From: Luscinia megarhynchos
Taxonomy: Eukaryota; Chordata; Aves; Passeriformes; Turdidae
Length of the DNA stretch: 64,000 bases
Assembly: GCA_034336665.1 (NCBI GenBank)
Contig: CM067592.1
Location: forward strand, 44,359,761 to 44,423,760
Direction of reading: 5' to 3'
Made by a program: the position numbers and the translations under genes. The notes beneath the pieces were generated by a model that saw nothing but the letters and a program-made list of their open reading frames with translations, was not told the origin of the DNA and did not search any database. This document shows, in pieces, positions 28,901 through 40,900 of this stretch (positions are counted from its first letter, which is position 1; each line of letters opens with the position of its first letter).

Positions 28901-31900
28901 CACAGTTTCAGAAGCAGCTCTGCATGTGCTGACAGTAAAAGCTGCAAGCGGGAGACGCAGGTTTCAGGGCAGCAGTAGCACCCTGTGCTCTGCAGGATTG
29001 GGTATGGCTGCTGGGGAAGCATACCCAGCAATGTGTGGTCAGGTCTGCAAGTGCACATTGGTCAAACTGCGTTGTTCTTTGAGCACGCTGCCTGTTGTGG
29101 TCCCTGCCTGCCATCTCCTTTCAGTGCAGATTAAAGGCCTGGGTCTTATTTACTCTCCAGTAGAGTGCATGGCTGAGCTGGTCCACACAACAGCTTCTTA
29201 GTTTCTCTTTGAGCTTGAACACAGAAGAATAAAGATTCATGACTCCCCACCCCCTGCCAGAGTAAATTGACCTCTCGGAGGCATCTCTTCACCTAGTGGT
29301 GTGAGGATAATGCAGGGCTATGTACAGAAAGAAAAGAGCAGGCTTTCTGATGGGACAAGGCCCAGGGCCTTTCTTTTGGGGTGCATTCAAGTGTGTTGGG
29401 CTAAAATAGAAAACAGGTGAAAGAGGTCTGCAGCCTGTCACGTGAATTATCATCCAAGTCTCCTTTGCAGCAATAGCTGCTTGATCTTAAACCTTGGAGG
29501 GGGAATCTTTCTCGTGTTTCTTACCGTTGTTTTTGGCAATCTGATCTTTCATACACCACTGAATGCTTTTTGTGGTGGTCCCCAGGAATGAGTCAAAAAT
29601 TTCTGATGCTAGAGAGGCTCCTGGTGGGGTCCTGTACCCTCACCCTTCTGCCTTTTTTGAGTTTCACTCCGTTGAACCTGAAGATCCTCCTTTTGGATAG
29701 TGAATGCTGCATCACCTAACCCTTTGTGCACCTAGCCTGAGTGGCTCCTGACTGATCATGTCTTGTGAGCAATCTAATATCATGTGCCTGTTTGTATCTG
29801 TGTGCATCTGTTTTACCCTGTGTTCTCTTTTGCACAATATTAGCACATCATTTTTCTCTCACATGCAAACATAACTCATTGCCTTGGCAACAGTGAGCAA
29901 AGGCACTCTGTGAAAATATGTACAGATAACTGTGATATAAAAGATATTCTTATCACTGCATTAAATTAAATTAAAAATAAAGAGCCAGCTACAGAAAATC
30001 ACTCAGGCAGGTTGACTGATTGAAATGGGGTCCATCCTTGTGCTACAGTGATTTCCTACATTCCACGCTAAATCACTGCTCTGAGCAAGGATGACTGAAG
30101 ATTGATGGAGAAGTATGTTTAATAGTGTGATGTGAGCATCTATTCAGTAGCTCACTCTTGAAATGCATGTAACTGTAAGCTCTTAAACTGGCTTGAGGAA
30201 AATTATTTTAAGACCATACGTTGCCTTATAGATTGCTTATCTTTATGTGTTGTCTCTTACCTCCTGAAAGATTTGGATTAGGAAAATACAAGTTCAGACT
30301 TGGCACTGCTTTTTTCTTCTGAAGATGGGATTTGGCTCATGCATCATTGCCTGTATAAGGTGAATTCCCCATCTGAGCTTGGAATATACACAGCTCCTAT
30401 CCTTGCCAGTTGAGTGGTGCTTCTCTACAAGCCCAAGTTGTCCTATCTCTCTGTCCTTTTTAAGGAATGGAGCACCCTTTGGAGGCACCCTTTCCTTTGC
30501 TGTGTGGAGGTAGAGGAGGAGGATTGAATCCCTCTCTCCTTCTCTTTATGCAAAACTCTCCTCTGTGTTAAAGGTGAGAGATAGAAAGCAAGTCTGGCAT
30601 GTTATGTACCTACTGTTTGTTTCACAGTAACTGATTTTGCTCATTTACAGTATTTCATTACAGTCATTCCTGTTCCCTGCTGCATCTGGTCTTTTTTGCT
30701 GACATGAGGGAATTCTTGGTTAACAGTACCTGGAGCTGAGTCATCGGGAAGAAACAGATACCAACACTATTAGGTTAGGTCAACATAATGGTACATAAAC
30801 TTTACTCCTTCTGTAAACAGAATTTAATCTGAGGAGGTGGGGCAAAATCCAATTACTGTGTGAGAAAATATGATACCCAATGGGTGTACATTGCAGTGGT
30901 CAGCTAAAAGGTTATGTTTGAGCTAGATTGGTTTATGCTCTTAGGCTCTGGGGGAAAGTTTATCTTGTGCTCTAATGGTACCATCCAACTCATGTCTTAA
31001 GCTGGTATATCACAAGCACTTTGCTGTTGTGGCATGAGAAACTGCAATTTTTGTGCTCCTGTTCATCCAACCCCATTTGGAATGAAAAGTCATTAATCAC
31101 TGATGTTTAGTCTCTTGGTATTCTCAGCATTGTTGGAATTCTCTTTATAACTTCTTGCTTTCCCTGGCTACTATAATAATTCTGTTGGTTCTATTGCCAT
31201 GTTATTATGAACACTATTATCAGAAAACAGTTTTTCTGGACTTACTTATCAGTTTAAGCACTGTGTACATTTACAGAGGCAAGGGATCACTCTAATGAGT
31301 AATTTGCCAAAGGCCAATTTTAATTCATGTAGGCTGTTTAGAGAAGAAATGTTTTATGGCAGCTCTATCTATGAGGGATTGTGCAAGGCCTTTGTTCCTC
31401 TCTATGTTCTCTCTTCTGCTTCTCAGCAGCCTGGTCTAATGACACGTTAAAGTGATGGTGGAAGACATTCTGTGAGCAGAGCATACCGTTAGGAAAGCTC
31501 CTGCAGCCTTTGAGTTATTTAGTCATTGTGATGCCAAAATTCAATTTTACCAGCCACAAAGTCTGTCTGAGAATGGAGTGGAGATGTAAATCACAGAATT
31601 AGGGCACAACTATCTGTCCTTCTAAGACTGAGTCCTTTTATCAAGATGGCTGAGGTTGGGTTTCTGGTCCCAGTGGCATAATAATGAAGAAATGAAAGAG
31701 GTTGATCTACACCATTGGCTTTCAGAGTGATTTTCTGTTCTTTGCAGTTGGATGATTTTAAAAATTTAAAAATTGTTAGTGATATTGAGCAACAGCTCTG
31801 TGTCTTTATGATGCTAGAGAAAATGTGGCTGGATTCTGACCTTCTTTGCATCACCACCAGTGGTACACTTACTGCTGCTCTTGCACAGGGTTGTCCAAAC

Positions 31901-34900
31901 TTCATCTCTTACTCCCTCAAGTAATCCACAATGGCCTGATAATCACAGAGTCAGGTTGAAAAAGACCTCTGAGATTACTCACTCCGATCTTTGACCAATC
32001 ACCACCATGCCAACTGGACCATGGCACTAAGTGTAATATCTAGTTTTTCCTTAAATGCTTCCAGGGATAGTGACTCCAGCACCTCCCTGGGCAGCCCATT
32101 ATGCAACTACCTGTGGGACCAGAGTAATTGCAATCACATCTGCATTTTGGAAAGGCAGAACGTAGTAATTGAAGTGACCTTGGGAAAGTTCAGCAATCAC
32201 TCATTAGAGATCCTGTGTTTCTGGTGCATGTTGACGGGGGGTGATAAAGCCCTGCCTGCCTTGAGTGTGGCACACCTCCTGTGATGAGGAAGAACCTTGT
32301 TGTTCTTCTCCCTCTTTCCATGTGGTTGGTGAGTTCTGATTTCATTTTTCTTTTAACTGCAGGTCACTTCATGGGCAACAACACAGTGATTGATGTTTTG
32401 AGGAGAGAAGGGTACGAGGTAGAACACACTCCAGCTGGACAAGCCATCAACAAGTAATGCATGTTTTTAACTAGCTGAGCAGCCATTGGGGAGCGGGTTT
32501 GTAAACAATTATGAAGTAGGAATGGTGGCTGGAATTATAACTAAGAGTGAGCTGGGCTTTTTCTCTCCTTCCCAGCAGTTTGCTTTTCTCTTCCATGAGC
32601 TAGTTTGGAAAGGGGATTTTATTTGGTTTTGTTTTGATTTTTGTTTTTTTGGGTGTTTTTTTGTTTTGTTTTGTTTGATTCTTGGGTATTGTTGGGGTTG
32701 GGACTGTTAGGTTTGTTGGTTTGTTGTTGTTGTTGGTTTTGCGGTGGGGTTTTTTGTGGTTTTGGGTTTTGTTGGGTTTTTTTTGTTGCTTTGGGTTTTT
32801 TTGTCTTGTATTTTGTTGTTGGTAACCAATTTTCACCCTCACAAGTTTTTAACTGTTTAAGGAACAGTTGCAGAATTTGCTTGCTTGGTTCATCAGATCT
32901 AGATGCTGTCTTGTACCACACAGGCTTACAGGCTCCTCTTTTCTCTCTTTTATGTGTTTGACTGCCCTGCTTTGTGATAATCCCCCTCTTTTATACTGCT
33001 ATTTTTTATTCTTTCTGTTTACTCTCTCCCAGCCTAGCATCTGATTGCCCAGTCTTTACAAGCTGTCTCTATGACTGATCGCTCTCGTGTCCCCTGCTTT
33101 CTTCTGCATTTTTAAGCTAAGGTACTTGTTGTTCTGGTTCATCTGGCAGCTGTCCTTTGGGATATACCCTTTCTGCTGCTTTTTATCTCTCACTGGATGT
33201 TTTTATCCACCTCCATGGTTTCAGTAACTACAGAATGCCAAATAATCTCCTCCTCCACTCTCTACCGAGAATTTCTTGTGCTTTGACTCACCTTTTCCTG
33301 GAATTCTTGCTTCCAGCCTAGGATCTGCAATCTTTGCTTTCCTGTTCTCCAGACTTATCAAACTTGTAGCTGTCAGATATACTCACTCTTCACTCCTAAA
33401 AAAACACCAAGGAGAAAATTGGAAATTGGTCCCAGTTATGGCACTGTTTCCCTTTTATCTTCTGTTTACATCTCTGTCCCTCCTCCCCCACATTTCTGAT
33501 ATGGGACTCGCAGACAGGACTACCAATTTTTGATAGGATTTGTGCAGAGGGTGCAGTGTTGAGTCGTGGTCTGTCCCAAGGGCTCTATTAGCAAATTAGC
33601 AACAGCTGTTTTTCTCATACTCTGCTTCATCTTTCTCTTTATACCACTTTTGCTGTTGTCTAAAAACATGAGATTGAAATTCTGGCAGCTTTTTTTTTTT
33701 GCAATGATTCTTGATATGGACATGCATCATTAACTCTACATGTACTGAAAAAAAAAAAACTGATCCAAGACTTAGCCCATGATTATATGAATGTCAGTCC
33801 CTAACCTGTTTTCTACCAGTGGGCAGGTAGTCTGACAATGAGAACCACTGTGCTTAAACACAAGACTTAATGATTCTGTGACACTTGAATTGTGCTAGAA
33901 AAGCCAGTATATCAGTGTTTACAGGGATGATAAAACAAAAACAAAAAAACAAAAACCCCAAAGAGCTTGCATTGATATTTTCATGTTGCTTTTTGATTCT
34001 TAGCTTAGGTATTCCTAAAAACAGCTGCAGCGTCTTCTTAAAGTTTAAAGAAAGATAGCTTAATAGGTACTTGAGAATAAATGAGATCTGGTACTGCCCT
34101 CCAAAGATGTAACTGTAAGGGCAGACAACTGAAGAAAGGAGAGATAGATTTTCATTTATCTTTGTATCAACGTTGCTTGGAGTAGCTTGAGTAGCCCTCA
34201 GTTTGGCATCAGTTGCATCTTAAACCTCTTACTGGGAGTATTGGACAGAACATCTTTCCTGGAGTCTTGGTATTAAACCTGAGTAAGTAGATGGCACATC
34301 ACTGTTAACATTTCTGGATGACTTGGAAACAGATTTAAAAATATGAAATACATTTTAAGAAAAACGTGAGTTCAAAGGAAAAGAGCATATAAGGTGAGGG
34401 AAAGGACCTGTGGCAAGAGTGTGTCAGAGTTCTAGGGTTTGGAAGGAAGATTTCATTGATTGCTATCCTGGGCTTGTTCTAGGAGCAAATAGCAGAGCAG
34501 CCTGTGACAGTAAACCCAGTGTTGATCACATAAATGAGGAACTGTATCCAGCTATTGTCCTATATAGTGCTGCACACAGTCCAGTCAGTACTTGTGGAAT
34601 ATTTCACTTATGTAATTGAGACAGGATAAAAATGCAAGTGATTAGACCTAGACAGAGAATTTAAATTACTGCTCTGGTGTCTGGCACAGTAGAGATATTA
34701 GTTGAGAGGTCCTACAATACAAGAAGGAGGAGGTCTGCGATCATCTCCTTTCCCTGCAACATGCCATTTTGGTGTAGCAGCACAGTCTGCTGGTTCCTGT
34801 GCTCTGGCTAGACAAAACGTCCCTTGTGAGGTGTGTTGTAGATACCTATGTGTATGCAGGATGCAGGATAGTCATGCTCATTTTCCTGTAGCAAGCAGGG

Positions 34901-37900
34901 CTGCCTGAGGTGTACCTTGCATCTGCAGAGCAAGTGGGGTGGATGCTCCAAGTCTGAGAGACAGAAATGTTCCTTCTCCCTGGTGTCTCCCAGGCACGCA
35001 AGGCAAAATAGGTGCTCCAAACAGGCAGTATGGCAAAGGGCAGCTTATAAATAGTACCACAAGTTCAGTCGAGCTCTTTCTGGCTCACTTTGGTCTTTAA
35101 CTGTTCCTGATTTTAGAATGTAGTTACACATCAAAAATATTCAACACAATCACAGCCATAATTAAGGTGCTTGTGGACTCTCCCTTAGCTGCTGTGATGG
35201 GCGAGGGAATTGGCCTCAGGGGAAGAAGGATAGGCTTTTGAATCTGTGTGCCTTTTCCAGTGGTCTCTAGAAGAATGTCCTGCAAGAAGCATTGCAAAGG
35301 AGGTTTGGTATATGGGTGTGCCTGAGGCAGCATCTATCAGAATAAGTGTCTGGCCATGCAGGATGCAGGTCATCTTGTACCTGTAGCAGTGCTGAGCTCC
35401 AGCATGGTGTGGCCATGGGTTCAGTAGGGAGGGCTGCAGGCAGATGGCACTGTAATCTACAGGGGCGGAGTGCTGCCCACTCCGTGACTTGGTTAAGGAA
35501 CAGAATAAGTGAAGAGAAATGGTGGAAAAGGGAAACATAGGCAGAAGATCTTGGAACAGTTTAAATCAGGTCGCTGGACAGAGCTGATGAGAGCTCATTG
35601 CTCTGTAAGGTGGAGTTAAAGAGTGGGTGATGTGAAGCAGCTGAGGAGGAGAGCTGCAGGGTCATGCCAGTTCTGAGGTGATAAAGTGTGACTGATTTTG
35701 ACACCACAATGATTTTGAATAAGATTGATAACCCAAGGTCTATTCTGTGGCAGACTCTATACTATAAACTTCAATATGTGATTGCTCTGATTTTCCTTGC
35801 AGCAAATTAGATAAATTATCTTTGTTTTCCATCTACTCTCTCAATGTTCAAGTCCACGACTTCATTTCCCCTTCTCCAGGAGCTACTCTCCATTTGCTAT
35901 TAAATAAGTGAGCTTACAGTGATGGCCTAGCTTGAAAAGTGCACCCATGCTGAAATATGTCTCCTTCCAGACCACCTCCTTTTCATGCCATTGGAAGCTA
36001 AAAAAGGAGCACAGTTCTGGGAAAGTTTCATTGATTAAAGGCAGGTTTCTGCTTAGTCTGTGGTTTTCGCTACTTTTCTGAATTTCAGCCCAAGCCAGTC
36101 GGCACTTTTTTTACAGAAGACTGTTGCATCTCTTCTCTTCATGAAGTAGCCATAAAGATCAATCAGATATTCCTACTAGGTTCTGTGTATACACAGAGTG
36201 GTTTTGAGTTTGTGGTTTTGTCCAAGATGCTTGTAAACAAGAGGGACAATTGTTCCAAACAATGAGAAATGTAGGCCAGCAAACCATGAGTGAATAGCAC
36301 ACTGCAGACTGCCTGCCTTAGAGTATAGATGAGATGTTGCTTGGTCTACGAATAAAGAGACAGAGCTTCAGTAATCAGGGTGGAGCTGATTGTTGTTTAT
36401 TTCAATTTATCACTTTTGCAGGAAGCTGAGTAGTCATAGCCCTGAGAGCTTTTTCTGGGAGCTCAACTTTGTGTTTCTAAAGTTTGTATTGTAAAACAGT
36501 TTGTAGATGTACATAGTCTCAGTGACATATCTCACTTGCTGGAGCTCATTTGAAATTCCCAGTAATGATGCCAGCCTAACACAGGATCTGGGCAGCTGGA
36601 AGGCTAACACCTGACTCCCCCTCCCTCATTACTTGCTGTATAAATGTGTGCAAATCTTGGCTCTGCTTACGAGAGAGATGCAATTTCTCAGTTTCCTCCC
36701 CTTCATGTAGACCTCCATACCTGTCCATAAAACCCACTAAGACAATGACCATTTCATGCTCCTTGGTGTACTTTATCTGAATGGCAGGACAGCATTACAC
36801 CCTTTTGCAGATCAACACTAGAAGCCAGTGTCACAGTGGTGTGTTGAGTTTTGGTCTCTTACGTGTCAGACATGTCCTCTGATGTGATGTTTTGTAAAGG
36901 CTGTGCATTCACCTCTTTGTACCATCTGCCTTCATCAAAAAGGAAATGAGAAGAGAGTGAACTTGGTGGTGCCAAAACTAATCTGCTTTTAATTGATGTG
37001 CACTAGAAGGCCCAAAGGATTCCTCACAGAATCATAGAGTGCTAAGGGATTGGAAGGACTTCAAAGATCATCTTGTCCTAATCCCTCTGTCACGGACAGG
37101 TATGCCTCCCACTAGACCAGCTTGCTCAAGGTCTTATGCAATCTGGCTTTGAAAAGTGCCAGGATTGGGGAACCACAGCCTCTCTGGGGAACTGCTTCCA
37201 GTATTTCACCACCCTCACAGTAAAGAATTTCTTCCCAATACCTGCCCTAAATTCATCCTTCCTTTAGTTTATGTCTCTTGCTCCTGTCACTACAATTTGT
37301 GACAAAGAGTCCCTCTCCAGCTTCCCTGTAGGACCCTTCAGATACTGGCAAGTTGCTATGAGGTCTCTACACAGCCTTCTCTTCTCCAGAATGAACTCAT
37401 CTAGCTTGCCTGTTTTCAGTGAGGAGGTGCTCCAGTCCCCTTATTAATGTTGTGGTCTCCTCTGAACTTGCTCCAACAGTTCCATGTCCTTCTTATGCTG
37501 AGGACCCCAGAGCTGGACACAGGGCTCCAGTGGGGTCTCACCAGAGCAGAGGGGCAGAATCCCCCCTCCCTGCTGCCCACGCTGCTTTGGGTGCAGCCCA
37601 GGATCCCATTGCCTTTCAGGGCTGTGGGTGCTCATGGCTGGGTCATGTTGCATTTTCATCAACCATCATCCCCAAGTCCTTCTCCTCAGGGCTGCTGTCA
37701 CTCAGTTCACTCAACTTGTAGCTCTGTCTGGAATTCCTCTGACTCAGGTTCAGGACCTTGCACTTGTCCTTCAGGGGTTTGCACAGCCCCACCTCTCCAG
37801 CCTGTCCCTCTGGATAGCATTGCTTCCTGCCAGCATGGTGACTGCTCCACAGAGCCTGGTGTTGGTGCCAAACCTGCTGAGGGTGCCCTTGATCCCACTG

Positions 37901-40900
37901 TCTGTGTCACTGACAGAGGCGTTGAACAGTGACAGTGCCAGTACTGACCCCTGAGGGAGACCACTCATCACTGGTTTTCATGTGGACAAGGAGCTGTTTA
38001 CCACAATTTTTTGCATGTGGCCATCCAGCCAATTTTTTATCCACCAAGCAATCTATCCATCAAGTCTATCTAGTTTGGAGACATGTCTGTAGTCTGGGAC
38101 AGTGTCTAATGCTTTTCCTAAGTCCAGACAGGCAATGGCAGTTGCTCTCCCACATCCATCAATGCTGCAGCCCAATCTGAGAAGATAATAAAATTTAACA
38201 AGCATTGTTTGCCCTTGGTGAAGCCGTGTTGGCTCTTACCAGCCACCTCTTTGTTTTCCTTGTTTTTTTTAGCATAGTTTTCAGGAAAATCTGCTCCATG
38301 ATCTTGTCTGACTCAAGAGGTGAGACTTTAACTTTCTTATTTTTAAAAATGAAAGTTATATTTCCCTTTTTCCAGGTATTGGGGACTTGCCACAAGTTTT
38401 TGGAAATAATTGATAGTGGCTTAGCAACTTAACTGCCATCTCCCTTAGAACCCGCAGATGAGTCTCATCAGGCCCCATGCACTTGTGCACATTCAGGCTC
38501 CTTAGATGGTCTCAAACCTGATTCTCTCCTACACTGTGCTTAGGATCTTCATACTCCCATTTGCCTTCCCTGAGCTGGGCAGCTTGGCTGGAACACTTGC
38601 CATTGAACACTGAGATACAGAGGTCATTGAGAACTTCAGCCTTGTCTGGGTCCAGCATGCAACCAGGTTACTGTCAATGGTATTCTAAGCATTTCCCTTC
38701 AAAGGTGGTGATTTTCAAGATGTGTTTCTATAGCCATGACCATAGTCTATGGGCTAGCTTGTTTCTTACCTTCTCCACCAGTGAGAGTTGCTGATCCAGA
38801 GCTGGTTTTCATCAGCTGGTGCTTTAGTTGCTTTGTTTACTCCTTCCCCTTGTTCACCAAGGTAGTTTGCTCTGGGCAGGAATGTTGAAAGGAATAATCT
38901 GGTCTGTGTTCTGCAGCACATTAGAGTAGAGGAATGTTGTTTGACTCTGACTTAGAAATGATTCCATTTTTGTCTCTTTCTAGAGATGCCAGCTTGTTAC
39001 CAAGAGTTACTCCACCCTTACCAGACTGCATTGTTTTCTCTGATATGGACTGCTTGTTTTCCAATGACTTGGGGATTTTTTTTGGCTTTTTTTTTTTTTT
39101 TTTTTTGTTTGGTTTGTTTTTTTTTTTGTTGTTGTTGTTATTGGGATTTTTTTGTTCTTTTTTGCTGAAGAGCACTATTTTGATCACAAAATCAATATGA
39201 CTTAAGGAAGAGGGAGCAGGCGTACAAGGCAGAGAAATGAGCATCCGGGGAGAAACATCTATTTTAAATGTATGTGTCTTGATAGTGTCTGTTACAGGAT
39301 TTTGCCTCAAAGCACTTTTAAATGTGTTCTGTGTTCTTTCTTTCTTCCAGCCGAAAGTCCCCCAAAACCTTGTCAGCCTTTTCATCATCACACGTTCCCT
39401 ATGTCATGTCCCATGAGCTCCCACTGCACCCCCAGAAGGAGGAGGAAGAGGAGGAGGAAGAGTTCCTGCCTCACCTGCTATTCCCTGACAGCATTGATGT
39501 GCTCATGAAAGCAGACAGAAAGTACAAAAAGAAGAAGAAAAAGCAGCAGAAGAAGCAAAGACTGCGACAATTCAACGACCTCTGGGTTCGCCTTGAAGAA
39601 AGGTAGCTAATGGCTGGGGAGGGGGAGGATGGCTTGTCAGGCAAACTGGACTTCAGCTTAGATGGTTTAATACAGACCCTCAAACTTCTGCAGGATGTAT
39701 CTACCCTGTGGACAGGATCTGACCTTCTCCACTGCTGTGATTCTTTCTGAAGCATTTGCACAGAGTTTCTTGTGCTTTTAGTGGCAAAAAAAAAGCTTTT
39801 TTCCTTTGCATAGTTAGATTTGTGGAAAACTAGACATAAAACAAGTGGAAGTCTTGTCTAGATCATTCTGGATCGTTCTGCATTTGGATTTGAGGGATTG
39901 TGAGCATATGGCAGTCCTCTCTTTCATGCAAGGCTGGGTCCAGTAGTAGATGGTACAGATCAAAGCCTTGGACTATTATCCAAAAGCTGCTGCATATGAT
40001 GAAACTGTCATTGCTGGCATATGTTCTCCTTGCACCTGGGCAATATTCATGCAGTATTTTTAGTCTCTGTATTCTTTCAGTCTGAAAAATCATGACAGCC
40101 TAATGGATGACAGAGTTTACATTAAAAAACTAGTGTGTTGTGGAGTAGAAGTTCACACATAACCCTTACTTCCCATCCAGAAAAGCTTAATTACCTTACA
40201 AGAGCTACAGCAACCAGAAAAAAGAAAAGAAAACAACCAAAAAAACCCCAAGAAACCAATTTCTCTCACTACCTATACTTGGGCTTGTGGCTGAATGTAT
40301 ACCTTAATGTTTCCCTCCTGTCAGATAAATATCACACATGCCCAAATCAGCTTTCTTCTGTACTTTGTGTGTCTGTATTTCTGCCATACTGAGGTTGAAG
40401 GCATTAAATTTTTGTGATACCATAAACAACCAGACAGATTGGGGTGATGGAGAAAAGTCTGGCAGTTCTTGCAATGAAGCCTGTACATTATTTGGGTTTT
40501 TTCCCCCTCTGAAGAATACTTCTTCCTGCTCCCCAGTTACTGAGTTCAGGGTTCTCCTATGCCTTTCCTGTCAGTTCCCTGGGTCCTAATTGTACCAGTG
40601 GTATGGGTGATACATGGCTCAGGCTGGCCACAGGTGACTGCAGCAGCTGTTCTGCTTGAGGCATTCAGCTATTGTCAGATGTTTTAGACCGCATTCCCTT
40701 CTCTTCTCCTTCCTTCAACCTTAGTATAAATATTTGGGAGACATAGGGAGACAAATGCTCATGTGACATGTCGTCTGACAGACCTACACATGGTCCAAGA
40801 TTCACCAATACTACAAATCCTGTACTGATCCCATTTGATTTTGTCTCCTAGTGTACCATTTACTTTCTATTAATGTAGTTGACACTAGCTGATTGTGAAT

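Larger units (their letters stand above)
19294..32362 (+). other. TRABD2B: TRABD2B intron, about 13.1 kb
   Basis: The phase-1 intron runs from gtatgt to ttttaactgcag and is the largest complete intron here. It holds an old CR1 copy on the minus strand (about 23270-24240), a short CR1 3' end on the minus strand (31941-32110), a small two-copy tandem repeat (21056-21095), AT-rich unique blocks near 21640-22200 and an X-box-like site at 29878-29891. No other gene is recognised. Confidence 0.85.
32454..39350 (+). other. TRABD2B: TRABD2B intron, about 6.9 kb
   Basis: The phase-2 intron runs from gtaatg to tttcttccag. It contains a long G/T-rich tract near its 5' end (32616-32822), the most complete CR1 copy of the window on the minus strand (about 37026-38700) and a T-rich tract close to its 3' end (39075-39163). 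The rest shows no gene and no repeat I recognise. Confidence 0.85.

Noticed and set aside
32619..32961. Open frames on both strands across the G/T tract (Phe/Gly/Val-rich and Lys/Asn/Gln-rich)
   Set aside because: Low-complexity translation of a G/T tract, with no domain and no conservation expected.
37447..37932. 161-codon plus-strand frame
   Set aside because: It is the antisense of a CR1 element whose RT reads on the minus strand; CR1 explains the sequence fully.
38921..39391. 156-codon minus-strand frame with an Asn/Lys-rich middle
   Set aside because: It is the complement of the T-rich tract plus intron and overlaps the TRABD2B exon on the wrong strand.
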